Shown here: positions 7,696 to 16,430 of the stretch, one piece after another
How the letters are laid out: the number at the start of each line of letters is the position of its first letter
Numbering within the stretch: the stretch's first letter is position 1
DNA from: Porphyromonadaceae bacterium UBA7087
GTDB taxonomy: Bacteria; Bacteroidota; Bacteroidia; Bacteroidales; Muribaculaceae
DNA length: 30,017 nt
NCBI GenBank assembly: GCA_002493515.1
Contig: DKYZ01000125.1
Span: forward strand, 1 to 30,017
Direction of reading: 5' to 3'
Notes under the pieces: model-generated
The model's database searches: none
The model's input: the letters and a program-made list of their open reading frames with translations, nothing else
What the model was told of the DNA's origin: nothing
Program-made: the position numbers and the translations under genes

Positions 7696-8352
7696 TCAGA
7701 GCATGGATTTGAGGTCGTCGGCGATGATGAGGGGCGCGCCTGTGGCTGCCTTCACATCCTCCACGCTGAACTCCGGGTTGATTTCCGTCAGACGCAGACC
7801 TTCCGGAGTCACCTCCATCACGCCCATCTCGGTGATGATGAGGTTTACGGCGCCGGCTGCTGTCAGCGGCAGCGTGCACTCCTCAAGAATCTTGTGGTTC
7901 CCCTTGGCGGTGTGCTCCATGGCGAGGATCACGCGCCTGGCTCCGGCAAGGAGATCCATCGCGCCTCCCATTCCGGGAGTCTTCTTCCCGGGGATGCACC
8001 AGTTGGCGAGGTTTCCGTGGCTGTCGGTCTGCAGGGCGCCGAGGATAGTCACGTCGACGTGGCCTCCCCTTACGTATCCGAACGATGTGGCGCTGTCAAA
8101 CAGTGCCGCTCCGGGATTGGCGGTGGTATATGCGCCTCCGGCATCGGTGAACTCCTCGTCTTCCTCGCCGGGAGCCGGCTTGGCGCCCATGCCGAGAAGT
8201 CCGTTCTCGGAGTGGATGGTCACGTGTACGTCATCTGCCAGATAGTTCGGTATCAGTGTCGGAAGTCCGATTCCCAGATTCACCACATAGCCGTCCTGAA
8301 GCTCTTTGGCCGCGCGGCGCGCTATGGTCTCTCTGATTTGTTGTTTATCCAT
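7696..8352 (-). CDS. atoA: Butyryl-CoA:acetoacetate CoA-transferase, beta subunit
   Basis: A 218-residue type I CoA-transferase subunit B. The GYVVNLGIGLPTLIPNYL segment (about 21-38) and HSENGLLGMG (about 47-56) are family hallmarks; E49 in SENG is the expected catalytic Glu that forms the glutamyl-CoA intermediate. The GGHVDVTILGALQTDSHGNLANW block is also typical. The partner alpha subunit (atoD) is not next to it but is the first gene of the operon, about 8.5 kb upstream. Together they move CoA from butyryl-CoA to acetoacetate, releasing butyrate. Subunit pairing is inferred from each being the only such gene in the window. Confidence 0.92.
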   Translation of the reverse strand: MDKQQIRETIARRAAKELQDGYVVNLGIGLPTLIPNYLADDVHVTIHSENGLLGMGAKPAPGEEDEEFTDAGGAYTTANPGAALFDSATSFGYVRGGHVDVTILGALQTDSHGNLANWCIPGKKTPGMGGAMDLLAGARRVILAMEHTAKGNHKILEECTLPLTAAGAVNLIITEMGVMEVTPEGLRLTEINPEFSVEDVKAATGAPLIIADDLKSML

Positions 8353-8376
8353 GTTATATCGATTTTACGGTTAAGT

Positions 8377-9174
8377 TCATTTCTTTTCTCCCTTGTGGCG
8401 GCGCTCATATTCCTGGGCCACGAAGGATGCCACGTCGTCGGCATATGTGTTCATTCCGAATCCGGCGTCGTAACCCAGCTCTTTGGCGAGCTCATGCGAG
8501 ATACGCGGGCCACCGCACACCAGGATGACCTTGTCGCGCAGACCCTCGGCCTCGAGCATCTCCACCAGCTCCACCATATTCTTGATATGGACGTCTTTCT
8601 GGGTCACTGTCTGCGACACCAGGAGCGCGTCTGCCCCGAGCTCCACGGCCTTGGCGATGAACTCGTCGTTGGGAACCTGGCTTCCGAGGTTGTGCGCCTC
8701 GAACATCTCGTAGCGCTCAAGCCCGTAATGGCCTGCGAAGCCCTTCATGTTCATGATGGCGTCGATTCCCACGGTGTGGGCGTCGGTGCCTGTGCTCGCC
8801 CCGACCACCACCAGCGGACGCCCGATGTTGGCGCGGATGAACTCGTCGGTCTCGTGCATGTCCCATTTCGTACCCTCTACCTTGGGAACGTGGATCGAGG
8901 TGAAGTCTACCGTGTGGGTGCAGCTTCCGTAGCAGTTGAAGAAGGTGTAGCCCTCGGTGAGCTCCTTATGGTATACCACAAGCGGATTCTCGAATCCCAT
9001 CTTCCTCATGAGCTGTTTGGCAGCCTCTATGGCCTCGTCGCCGGCTGCCACGGGGAGCGTGAAGCTGATCTGCGTCTTGCCGTCGTTCATCGTGTCGCCG
9101 TAAGGCTTCACGGCCGTAAGGTCGAGTGTCTTGTCGAAATCGTTTTTCTCTGTCGAATAAAGGCCTCCGCTCAT
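8377..9174 (-). CDS. kamE: Lysine 5,6-aminomutase, beta (B12-binding) subunit
   Basis: A 265-residue KamE. The cobalamin-binding DxHxxG motif is D131-A-H133-T-V-G136, followed by the LLVSQT and VCGGPRISHELAKE parts of the Rossmann-like B12 domain. K144 (in MNMKGFAGHY) matches the lysine that binds pyridoxal phosphate in characterised enzymes, and H133 the cobalt-ligating His at the same numbering. With KamD it moves the terminal amino group of 3,6-diaminohexanoate (L-beta-lysine) to carbon 5, giving 3,5-diaminohexanoate. The start codon overlaps the kamD stop by four bases (ATGA), a sign of translational coupling of the two subunits. Confidence 0.96.
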   Translation of the reverse strand: MSGGLYSTEKNDFDKTLDLTAVKPYGDTMNDGKTQISFTLPVAAGDEAIEAAKQLMRKMGFENPLVVYHKELTEGYTFFNCYGSCTHTVDFTSIHVPKVEGTKWDMHETDEFIRANIGRPLVVVGASTGTDAHTVGIDAIMNMKGFAGHYGLERYEMFEAHNLGSQVPNDEFIAKAVELGADALLVSQTVTQKDVHIKNMVELVEMLEAEGLRDKVILVCGGPRISHELAKELGYDAGFGMNTYADDVASFVAQEYERRHKGEKK

Positions 9175-10733
9175 ATGAATTCTCTGTTTAGCATTAATTG
9201 AACAAATGGATTGTAATATCCCTCGGCCTTCGGGGCTACACCCTCAAGACCCTTTCCTCCGTTCTTCGGACGCTTCACGTCGGCGAAGATTCCCTTCTCA
9301 AGCGCGGTGAAGAGACCCTCGCTCTCGAGCTGCTCCAGAAGGTTGGTGGCTTTGGAGAGCACCTCGGCGGCGCGCCTCTGGACGATGCCGTCTTTCTTGA
9401 ACTCCATCTCCTCGCCGATGCTCTTCATGTTGCCGAAGATGTATTTGGCGTTCTCGATGGAGAGGTAGCGGTCTGACATGAACGGGGTGTGGATTGCCTC
9501 CGTGGGCATTCCGAGAAGCTGGATTCCCTGATGTGTCCAGATGCCGATCATGTTGAAAAGGGCGTCCTGGATGTGGCCACGGAAGATGTTTCCGGTCATG
9601 AACTTTGTCGGAGGCATGTATTTCAGCGGAGCCTTGGGGAAGATCTCGCGAATCATCTGGGCCTGTGCCAGCTCCAGTAGGAATCCGTTCTCAAGCGAGG
9701 GATCCATCTCGAAAGCGTGGCCGAGTCCCATCTGCTCCTCCGGAAGGCCGGCGAGAAGGGCGAGCTGCTCGTTGATGAGGTCGGAGGCGAGCACGGTGTG
9801 GGCCTCCTCCACTGCGTCGGCCGTGGTGAGGTAGTTGTCCTCGCCGGTGTTGATGATGACGCCGGCGTAGCCGTTTATGACTCTCGACATGAACTGGTCG
9901 ACGAGCGTGCGCTGCATGTTGATGTCGCGGAAGAGGATGCCGTAGAGAGCGTCGTTGAGCATTACGTCAAGACCCTCGAGGGCGCCCATTGCGGCAATCT
10001 CGGGCATGCAGAGGCCGGAGCAGTAGTTGCAGAGGCGGATGTAGCGGCCTACCTCCTCCCCTACCTCGTCGAGGGCCTTGCGCATGATGCGGAAGTTCTC
10101 CTGGGTGGCGAACGTGCCGCCGAATCCCTCTGTTGTCGCGCCGTAGGGCACGTAGTCGAGAAGGCTCTGGCCTGTGGTGCGTATCACGGCGATGATGTCG
10201 GCGCCCTGCCGGGCGGCCGCCTGGGCCTGCACCACATCCTCGTAGATGTTGCCTGTGGCGACAATCACGTAGAGATAGGGTTTGCTCCCCTCTCCGATTG
10301 TCTTGAGATAATGTTCTTTCTTGGCCCGGCGCGCGCTGATTCTTTTCAGCGACTCCTCGATGTACGGCTTCAGCGCCTTGTGGATTTCCTCGTCGGAGTG
10401 GCCTTCGAGGCGCGTGAGGTCAAGCTCTCCTGCCGCCACTTTCTCGGCGATCTGCTGCGGCGTGAGGCCTGTGGCGATTATGGCGTTGCCTATGAAATAC
10501 AGAATGCCGCGCCCGAGCAGCCCCTTGTCCTTTATGTCTGCCACGAGCACGTTGGGCAGCGGAACGGTGTTCTCGTCGACACCGTCGATGCCGAGCAGAC
10601 GGCAGAGTGTGCGTTCCACCGCTACGGTGGTGTATTGGTCTACAAACTTCTGGACATCACACGCGATGTTGCGTGCCACGTCTTTGGCGTGAGCGACCTT
10701 GTTGAAGTCGAGACCTAATTTACTTTCCTGCAT
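9171..10733 (-). CDS. kamD: Lysine 5,6-aminomutase, alpha subunit
   Basis: A 520-residue protein matching the large subunit of lysine 5,6-aminomutase. The ATG at 10733 (MQESKLGLDF) is preferred: the frame extends 11 codons further only through a TTG that overlaps the kamC end, and 520 residues fits the family. Recognisable blocks are YLYVIVATGNIYEDVVQAQAAARQGADIIAVIRTTGQSLLDYVPYGATTEGFGGT and the repeated EEMGLGHAFE / LKYMPPTKFMTGNIF segments of the TIM-barrel. It provides the barrel where adenosylcobalamin and PLP chemistry occurs, with the cofactor domain on KamE. It lies 7 bases after the KamC stop and overlaps kamE by 4 bases. Confidence 0.96.
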   Translation of the reverse strand: MQESKLGLDFNKVAHAKDVARNIACDVQKFVDQYTTVAVERTLCRLLGIDGVDENTVPLPNVLVADIKDKGLLGRGILYFIGNAIIATGLTPQQIAEKVAAGELDLTRLEGHSDEEIHKALKPYIEESLKRISARRAKKEHYLKTIGEGSKPYLYVIVATGNIYEDVVQAQAAARQGADIIAVIRTTGQSLLDYVPYGATTEGFGGTFATQENFRIMRKALDEVGEEVGRYIRLCNYCSGLCMPEIAAMGALEGLDVMLNDALYGILFRDINMQRTLVDQFMSRVINGYAGVIINTGEDNYLTTADAVEEAHTVLASDLINEQLALLAGLPEEQMGLGHAFEMDPSLENGFLLELAQAQMIREIFPKAPLKYMPPTKFMTGNIFRGHIQDALFNMIGIWTHQGIQLLGMPTEAIHTPFMSDRYLSIENAKYIFGNMKSIGEEMEFKKDGIVQRRAAEVLSKATNLLEQLESEGLFTALEKGIFADVKRPKNGGKGLEGVAPKAEGYYNPFVQLMLNREFI

Positions 10734-10740
10734 ATTATAG

Positions 10741-12138
10741 CTATAGTTGTGATTGTTTGTTTTCAAGTGTCTGCGCCGCTCTCTCTATTATGCGGCTGTC
10801 GAATCCGAGCATTGTGGCTATGCGGAGGGCGTCGTGCGGTATGTCGCGGCCGTCGGCGCTTTCCAGCGTATAGTCCATATGCCGGCTGATGTCTGACGGG
10901 GTATGGATTCCGTCGGATATGTCGCGGGCGAGCCCTTTCACCCTTAGATGTCTTGATGCGTGCAGCCCGCTGTAGTGAGATGTCACCACTGTCAGGGCCT
11001 GAGTGTTGTCGAAGTGTTCAAGCAGCGCCGCGGCGATGGCTCTTCCCTCATCGGGATTGGTGGTGCGTGCCGGCTCGTCGATAAGTATGAGCAGGCGTTT
11101 TCCGGTCTCGGCCGCGCGCACGGCTCTGTCTATGGCGAGCATTTCGGCGCCGAACGAGGAGAGTCCGGAGAGCTCGGACTGGGTGTCGCCCATGGATGTG
11201 ATTATGTCTTCCACTACTGCTACACGCGCGCCGGAGGCCGGCACGTACATTCCGGTCTGGGTCATGGCCTGGGCCAGGGCAAGCGATTTCAACGCCACGC
11301 TTTTCCCACCCATGTTTGCGCCGGTGATGAGTGTGGCGCCCGGTTCCACCGTGATGTCGACCGGCTGGAACACCAGACCTTTCTTTGCGAGCCCGTCGGC
11401 CACCACAGGATTGAAAAGCCCTGTATAGGATGTGGCGCCTGAGTCGCTGACGGTCGGTCTGCACAGGCCCCCCTGCGTTGCGAGACGGGCCTTTGCGAGA
11501 AGCAGGTCGAGCCGTCCGGCTGAGTCGAGATTTAGGGAGAGAAGGTCGGCGTGAGGCCGAAGTGCCTTGGAGAGTCTTGCGCGGATATCATCTTCCGCCT
11601 TGGTGCATTCCAGGAACAGCAGCGCGGCTTCCTCGCTGTCGGGAGGCAGGCTTTTCAGTCGGCGCCTGAGGAGGGCGAGCTCCTCGCTGTATGCGTCATA
11701 GATGAAGAAATGCGGCACTCGCGTGTTCTCCGGGTCGAGAAGCCCGATCACCTGGTCGGTGGGGTTGAAATCCACCGCCTTTAGCCCTATTTCGGAGGCG
11801 AGCCTGCGGAGCGAGTCGCTCTGCAGGGCGAGTGTCTTTATCTCGAAAAGCTCTATGTCGTCGAGTATGTCGCCTGCTTTGAGCCGACGCAGTGTCGAGG
11901 GTATGTCGTTGAGGCACATCAGGATATGTCCCGTCTTGTCGAGCAGGGACGACATGGACGGGTCGCTGGTGATTCCTGCGGCCTCCTCCACGGCGTCGAG
12001 CTCCTTTGAGATGTCGCCGGCGCTGTCCATGACGGGCATCTCCCGAAGCAGGCGTCGCCCGGGTCCCGAGAGGATTTCAAGCCGGTCGAGCATCAGGCGG
12101 AAACCGGATATGTTGTCTGTAAGTTCCTTCAGTGTCAT
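10741..12138 (-). CDS. kamC: MutS-related ATPase, lysine 5,6-aminomutase reactivase KamC
   Basis: A 465-residue protein with a MutS-type ATPase domain but no MutS mismatch-binding N-terminal domain. The start is ATG at 12138; a TTG two codons upstream is also possible. Counting from that ATG, the P-loop GANMGGKS lies at about 273-280, Walker B LLILIDEPART at about 349-359, with the family signature SSFGAEM and a VTSHYSGLH switch near 385-395. The helical N-terminal half resembles MutS core/lever regions. Known lysine operons (Fusobacterium, clostridia, Porphyromonas) carry the same gene between kamA and kamD, and it is assigned with KamB to reactivating the B12 enzyme after cofactor inactivation. 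DNA repair is very unlikely given position and domain loss. Function here is by family and order. Confidence 0.85.
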   Translation of the reverse strand: MTLKELTDNISGFRLMLDRLEILSGPGRRLLREMPVMDSAGDISKELDAVEEAAGITSDPSMSSLLDKTGHILMCLNDIPSTLRRLKAGDILDDIELFEIKTLALQSDSLRRLASEIGLKAVDFNPTDQVIGLLDPENTRVPHFFIYDAYSEELALLRRRLKSLPPDSEEAALLFLECTKAEDDIRARLSKALRPHADLLSLNLDSAGRLDLLLAKARLATQGGLCRPTVSDSGATSYTGLFNPVVADGLAKKGLVFQPVDITVEPGATLITGANMGGKSVALKSLALAQAMTQTGMYVPASGARVAVVEDIITSMGDTQSELSGLSSFGAEMLAIDRAVRAAETGKRLLILIDEPARTTNPDEGRAIAAALLEHFDNTQALTVVTSHYSGLHASRHLRVKGLARDISDGIHTPSDISRHMDYTLESADGRDIPHDALRIATMLGFDSRIIERAAQTLENKQSQL

Positions 12139-12148
12139 TTTCAAGATA

Positions 12149-13186
12149 TCAGATTTGCCGTGTGGCGTTGCTGTGGCAGGGATTCATGACGTCGATTGCC
12201 TCGAATCCCGTCTTCGATGTTATTGCCTCGCAGAGTGTCCTGGAATCCACCCTGTAGCCTTGGGGAGAGGTGGGGTTTACGCATATGCCGAGCAGCCGGC
12301 ATCCTTTGAGCACCATCATCCGGCCGCCCTTGGCCCGGAATGCCCGGTAAGACATCGGGGAGGCGAACATGCAGGAGAAGTCGCGCATTATCAGGGTCGT
12401 TTCCCCTGCCTGGGGCTGCGACTGCAGGAAGTCGAGCAATTTGTCGGTCACGGCTCCGGCGACATAGATTGTCGTGCCGTGGCTGAAAAGCTTCTCCTTG
12501 TGGGTGGTTATCGCCAGCGCGGTCGGGATATCGAGGTCATGGATATTCCCTTCTCTGTCGATTGCCCATACACCTCTTTTTGTATCGGCCAGGGCGCCTG
12601 CCGTGGCCGGGTCGGTCTGCGGAAGGGTCATTATCTCGCAGGCGAAGGCGGTTCTGGCGGTTATCTCGGGGATGGATGGGGCTATCGCTGCCCCTGTGGC
12701 GAGCACCATGGCGTCGGTCACTTCCGGTGCGCCCAGGCTGAGGCGCGAGAGAGCCCCGTCTACGAGCATTGTCTCGATATCCAGCCGCTGCGACTGCCTT
12801 ATCAGGTCGCGGAGGGTGGCTGTGTCGGGCGGTCCGGCAAGTATCACTTTCCCGGGAATCACTACCCGTGCCGTCACCAGTCGTCCCAGCGATGTGCGTC
12901 CGTCGCCTGTCGAGAGGATCTCGGCCGTGAGGCGCTTTGTGCGGTAGAAGCTCTCCGAGGTGACGAATACCGTCCCCTCGAAGAGCGTTATCTCTGGTTT
13001 TCTGGTGGCGCTGACGGCGTCGGTCGACTCTCCGTCAACTCCAATCGATGTCACCGCCGTGCGCGTCCCTTTCGAGGCGAGCATGCGCAGCACGTGGTTG
13101 AGACATTCCGTCTTGCCGGCGTTTTTCGCCAGCCCCACGAAAGCCACGCTTCGGTAGTCGGATATGGAGTCGAGAAAAGTTGACAT
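12149..13186 (-). CDS. kamB: Lysine 5,6-aminomutase reactivase subunit KamB
   Basis: A 345-residue protein with an N-terminal nucleotide-binding loop, VAFVGLAKNAGKTECLNHVL (about 14-33; the core reads K-N-A-G-K-T, with one residue more than a canonical Walker A). The middle part (VILAGPPDTATLRDLIRQSQRLDIETMLVDGALSRLS) looks like a P-loop NTPase core with a Walker-B-like LVDGA. No signal peptide or membrane helix is seen. It lies between kamA and kamC as in other lysine fermenters, where it is annotated as the KamC partner in reactivating lysine 5,6-aminomutase. It begins 33 bases after kamA and ends 10 bases before kamC. The assignment relies on gene order and general resemblance; the biochemistry of the pair is thinly described. 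Confidence 0.8.
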   Translation of the reverse strand: MSTFLDSISDYRSVAFVGLAKNAGKTECLNHVLRMLASKGTRTAVTSIGVDGESTDAVSATRKPEITLFEGTVFVTSESFYRTKRLTAEILSTGDGRTSLGRLVTARVVIPGKVILAGPPDTATLRDLIRQSQRLDIETMLVDGALSRLSLGAPEVTDAMVLATGAAIAPSIPEITARTAFACEIMTLPQTDPATAGALADTKRGVWAIDREGNIHDLDIPTALAITTHKEKLFSHGTTIYVAGAVTDKLLDFLQSQPQAGETTLIMRDFSCMFASPMSYRAFRAKGGRMMVLKGCRLLGICVNPTSPQGYRVDSRTLCEAITSKTGFEAIDVMNPCHSNATRQI

Positions 13187-13219
13187 GGCGCTGTCATTGC
13201 GGTTTCAGACTGTTTCGGT

Positions 13220-14476
13220 TCAGTGTTTGTTGCGTTCGTGGCGTGCCAGGATCTTCGGCTCCAGGGAGAGCGTCTCGCCGTTGAGCAGGCTTGCGATGCC
13301 CTCTTTGTGGACCTTCTGTTTCCTGGCTGCCTCACAGTCGGGACAGTGGCATTCCTCCTTGTAGTCGGTAGGCTCCGTGTAGGTGGTTATCACGCCCTCG
13401 TAGTTTCTCAGCACCACCCTGGAGGGGGATTGCGAGATGACATAGTTGGGCATTACCGGAGTTTTGCCGCCGCCGCCGGGGGCGTCTACCACGAATGTCG
13501 GGACTGCATATCCGGATGTGTGTCCGCGCAGGTTCTCCATTATCTCGATGCCCTTCGACACGGGAGTGCGGAAATGCTCTATTCCGGTCGAGAGGTCGCA
13601 TTGATAGATGTAGTAGGGGCGCACACGTATCTTGACGAGCTCTCTGACAAGGCGTTTCATCACGTGGGTGCAGTCGTTGATGCCGCGCAGCAGCACGCTC
13701 TGGTTGCCCAGAGGCACTCCGGCGTTGGCAAGGCGGCCACATGCCGCGGTCGATTCCTCGGTGATTTCGTTGGGATGGTTGAAGTGGGTGTTCAGCCATA
13801 TCGGATGATATTTCGAGAGCATTGCCACGAGCTCGGGGGTGATTCTCTGGGGGAGCACCACCGGCGTGCGGCTTCCGATGCGGATAATCTCCACGTGAGG
13901 AATCTCGCGCAGCTTCCTGATGATGTATTCAAGACGCTCGTCGCTTACCAGCAGGGCGTCGCCTCCCGACAGGAGCACGTCGCGCACCTGTGGTGTGCGG
14001 GCTATGTATTCGATACATTTGTCGATACGCTCCACCGGGGAGGCTGCGTCGCGCTGGCCGGCGAAGCGGCGGCGTGTGCAGTGGCGGCAATACATCGAAC
14101 ACTGGTCGGTGATCAGGAAGAGCACGCGGTCGGGATAACGGTGGGTCAGGCCCGGCACAGGGGAGTCGCTGTCCTCGTGAAGCGGGTCATCGAGATCGGC
14201 GTCAGCCTTGTGGAGCTCCTTGGCGGTAGGAATCGCCTGCTTGCGGATCGGGCACTCGGGATCCTCGGTGTCGATCAGGCTCAGGTAGTAGGGGGTGATG
14301 GCCATGCGGAGAGTCTTCAGAGCCTCGCGTATGCCGGCCTCCTCCTCTTCAGTGAGGTCGATGTATTTCTTGAGCTGGTCTACTGTCTCGATGCGGTTGC
14401 GTACCTGCCATTTCCAGTCGTTCCACTCCTCGTCGGTCACATCCGGAAAGAATCTCTTTCTGTTGTTTACCTTCAT
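13220..14476 (-). CDS. kamA: L-lysine 2,3-aminomutase
   Basis: A radical SAM, PLP-dependent enzyme that opens the pathway by converting L-lysine to L-beta-lysine. From the ATG at 14476 it has 418 residues; the frame extends 29 codons upstream, but those overlap kdd and lack family character. Radical SAM cysteines C126, C130 and C133 (CSMYCRHC) and the PLP lysine K338 (PGGGGK) fall within one residue of the clostridial enzyme. Four zinc ligands are present, C269 and C376/C378/C381 (ECHCPDC), as are the lysine-binding acids D294 and D331. The full residue set supports lysine 2,3-aminomutase rather than an EpmB-like or glutamate 2,3-aminomutase relative. It lies 13 bases after kdd. Confidence 0.96.
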   Translation of the reverse strand: MKVNNRKRFFPDVTDEEWNDWKWQVRNRIETVDQLKKYIDLTEEEEAGIREALKTLRMAITPYYLSLIDTEDPECPIRKQAIPTAKELHKADADLDDPLHEDSDSPVPGLTHRYPDRVLFLITDQCSMYCRHCTRRRFAGQRDAASPVERIDKCIEYIARTPQVRDVLLSGGDALLVSDERLEYIIRKLREIPHVEIIRIGSRTPVVLPQRITPELVAMLSKYHPIWLNTHFNHPNEITEESTAACGRLANAGVPLGNQSVLLRGINDCTHVMKRLVRELVKIRVRPYYIYQCDLSTGIEHFRTPVSKGIEIMENLRGHTSGYAVPTFVVDAPGGGGKTPVMPNYVISQSPSRVVLRNYEGVITTYTEPTDYKEECHCPDCEAARKQKVHKEGIASLLNGETLSLEPKILARHERNKH

Positions 14477-14489
14477 GGCGATGTGGATT

Positions 14490-15533
14490 TTATGCGTAGA
14501 GCTCAGTGAAAATCTTTCTAAGAGCCTCGTTCTCACGCAGCTCCTGGAGTGTGATCTCGGCATGGCCCTTGGTGTAGCCGTTGCCGACGATCATCGTCAC
14601 GTCGGAACCCACACCCTCGGCGCCGAGGGCGGCCTTCGTGAAGCTTGTGGCCATTGAGAAGAAGTATACGATACCGTTGTCTTTTGTGCAGAGCACGGAA
14701 GTCATCTCGGTGTCGGGGATATTGACGTTGTTGATGGTGATGTCACACATCTGGCCGTTTGTGAGCTCGGAAATCTTCTCCATCACGGGCACGGGCTGTG
14801 TTGCGTCGGCTGAGAACACGTAGTCGCAGAAGCCGAGTTTCTGGAGACGCTCGGTGCTGCGCTGGCTGTGGCAGAGACCGATCACCTTGCCTGTCACTCC
14901 GGCACGCTTCTTGGCCTCATAGCAGCAGAGCATACCAGACTTGCCGCCGGCGCCGATGATGAGCACGGTGTCGCCCGGCTTAACGAGCTTGGCTGTCTGT
15001 GCGGGCGCGCCAGCCACGTCGAGTGCGGAGAGCGCGAGGTTCTCGGGAAGGTCAGAAGGTATCTTGGCATAGATGCCGCTCTCGAAGAGGATGGCCTTGC
15101 CGTCGATGTCCACCTGGTCGATCTCCGGACGGATGTCCTTGATCTTGTCTATGCGGAGCGGGGTGAGCGAGAGGGATACGAGAGTGGCGATCTTGTCGCC
15201 CTCCTTGAGGTCGATTTTGCCCTTGAGAGCGTCGCCGATCTTCTCCACGGTGCCGAGGAGCATACCGCCTGAACCGGTCACCGGGTTGCGGTGCTTGCCC
15301 TGCTTTGCCACGATGTCGAGCATGATCTCGGCGATCTTGGCCTTGTCGCCACCGGCCTGCTCCTCGATCTGGGTGAAGGAAGCGGAGTCGATGTTGAGGG
15401 TCTGCACGTCGATGAGAATCTCGTTGTCGTAGATCTCATCCATATTGTTGTCTACTTTGTTGGCCGGCTGGGGAAGAACGCCCTTCGGCTCTATCACACG
15501 GTGTGTGCCGTATTTGTTACCTTTTTTCTGCAT
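14490..15533 (-). CDS. kdd: L-erythro-3,5-diaminohexanoate dehydrogenase
   Basis: A 347-residue protein matching Kdd. A Rossmann nucleotide-binding segment, TVLIIGAGGKSGMLCCYEAKKRAG, lies at about 188-211, preceded by GDKIATLVSLSLTPLRIDKI and followed by TNGQMCDITINNVNIPDTEMTSVLCTKDNGIVYFFSMATSF, both typical of the family. It oxidises 3,5-diaminohexanoate to 3-keto-5-aminohexanoate with release of ammonia, using NAD(P)+. It starts at 15533 after a 66-base gap from kce, and its stop is 13 bases before kamA. The NADH formed here can be reused by Hbd and Bcd/Etf in the same operon. Confidence 0.95.
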   Translation of the reverse strand: MQKKGNKYGTHRVIEPKGVLPQPANKVDNNMDEIYDNEILIDVQTLNIDSASFTQIEEQAGGDKAKIAEIMLDIVAKQGKHRNPVTGSGGMLLGTVEKIGDALKGKIDLKEGDKIATLVSLSLTPLRIDKIKDIRPEIDQVDIDGKAILFESGIYAKIPSDLPENLALSALDVAGAPAQTAKLVKPGDTVLIIGAGGKSGMLCCYEAKKRAGVTGKVIGLCHSQRSTERLQKLGFCDYVFSADATQPVPVMEKISELTNGQMCDITINNVNIPDTEMTSVLCTKDNGIVYFFSMATSFTKAALGAEGVGSDVTMIVGNGYTKGHAEITLQELRENEALRKIFTELYA

Positions 15534-15599
15534 GGTATAGTGTTTGATTTAAGTTGTTGTCGTTGTCAGTGTCTATCAATGTCTAAGGGGCGGTTGTGG

Positions 15600-16424
15600 T
15601 CAGCGTTTCTTGAGTCCGAGAATCTCGCGTGCCTCGTCGGGCGTCGCGATCTCGCGGCCAAGCTCGCGGGCAATGCGCACCACCTTCTCCACCAGCTCTC
15701 CGTTGGATTTGGCGAGGCGGCCTTTCTCAAGATACAGGTTGTCTTCGAAGCCGACTCTCACATTGCCTCCCATCGCTATGGCGGCCGCCGCCATGGGGAA
15801 AGCGTGGCGGCCGATGCCGGTGACGGTCCAGGTGGACCCGGCCGGGATGGCGTTCACGAGCCAGCAGAGGTTGGGAACGGTAGCGCCGGTGCATCCGGGC
15901 ACGCCGAGCACGAAGTTGAACTGCATCGGGGCGCCGGGCACCTGACCTTTGCGGGCCATGTTGAGCACGGTCTCCAGATGTCCCATCTCGAAGCACTCGT
16001 ACTCGGGCTTGATGTTGTTCTCGATCATCCTCTTTCCGAAGGCGCGCATCATGGGCATGGTGTTCTCGAACACCTCGTCGCCGAAGTTGCATGTGCCGCA
16101 GTCGAGCGTGGCCATCTCGGGCATCAGCTCGGTGGGCTGCAGACGCTCCTCGGCGGTCATTCCCACTGCGCCTCCGGTGGAGGGTATGAGAATCACGTCG
16201 GGGCACACCTTATATATAGCGTCGATACACTCCTTGAAGCGCTCCTTGCTCTGTGTGGGTGTGCCGTCGTCATCGCGCACATGGATATGCACTATTGCCG
16301 CGCCGGCGTCAACAGCCGACTTGGCCTCGCGCACTATCTCCTCGACAGTGTAGGGAACCGCCGGATTCTGCTCCTTGGTGACCTCGGCGCCGCATATGGC
16401 GGCGGTGATTATGAGTTTCTCCAT
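15600..16424 (-). CDS. kce: 3-keto-5-aminohexanoate cleavage enzyme
   Basis: A 274-residue Kce/BKACE family member with a TIM-barrel fold. The zinc site is visible: E14 (ICGAEVTKEQNP), H46 and H48 (VHIHVRDDDG), and a Glu at 227 (VGFEDNLYL). The stretch FNFVLGVPGCTGATVPNLCWLVNAIP and ATLDCGTCNFGDEVFENTM are as expected. It condenses 3-keto-5-aminohexanoate with acetyl-CoA to give 3-aminobutyryl-CoA and acetoacetate, with no hydrolysis. BKACE proteins have many substrates, but position between kal and kdd makes this one nearly certain. It starts 6 bases after the kal stop. Confidence 0.95.
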   Translation of the reverse strand: MEKLIITAAICGAEVTKEQNPAVPYTVEEIVREAKSAVDAGAAIVHIHVRDDDGTPTQSKERFKECIDAIYKVCPDVILIPSTGGAVGMTAEERLQPTELMPEMATLDCGTCNFGDEVFENTMPMMRAFGKRMIENNIKPEYECFEMGHLETVLNMARKGQVPGAPMQFNFVLGVPGCTGATVPNLCWLVNAIPAGSTWTVTGIGRHAFPMAAAAIAMGGNVRVGFEDNLYLEKGRLAKSNGELVEKVVRIARELGREIATPDEAREILGLKKR

Positions 16425-16430
16425 GACGGC

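Noticed and set aside
7690..9201. Long plus-strand open frame (503 codons) opposite atoA and kamE
   Set aside because: It mirrors two genes with full catalytic motifs on the other strand. Long antisense frames are expected in GC-rich coding DNA, and its translation resembles no protein family.
10741..12138. DNA mismatch repair MutS or MutS2
   Set aside because: There is no mismatch-binding domain and no Smr domain, the length is too short, and the gene sits between kamB and kamD.
13223..14509. Plus-strand open frame (428 codons) opposite kamA
   Set aside because: It is a complement shadow of kamA, which has every catalytic and metal ligand. The antisense translation is low in recognisable motifs.
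14477..14563. 29-codon N-terminal extension of KamA
   Set aside because: It overlaps the end of kdd. With the ATG at 14476 the residue numbering fits the known enzyme within one position.
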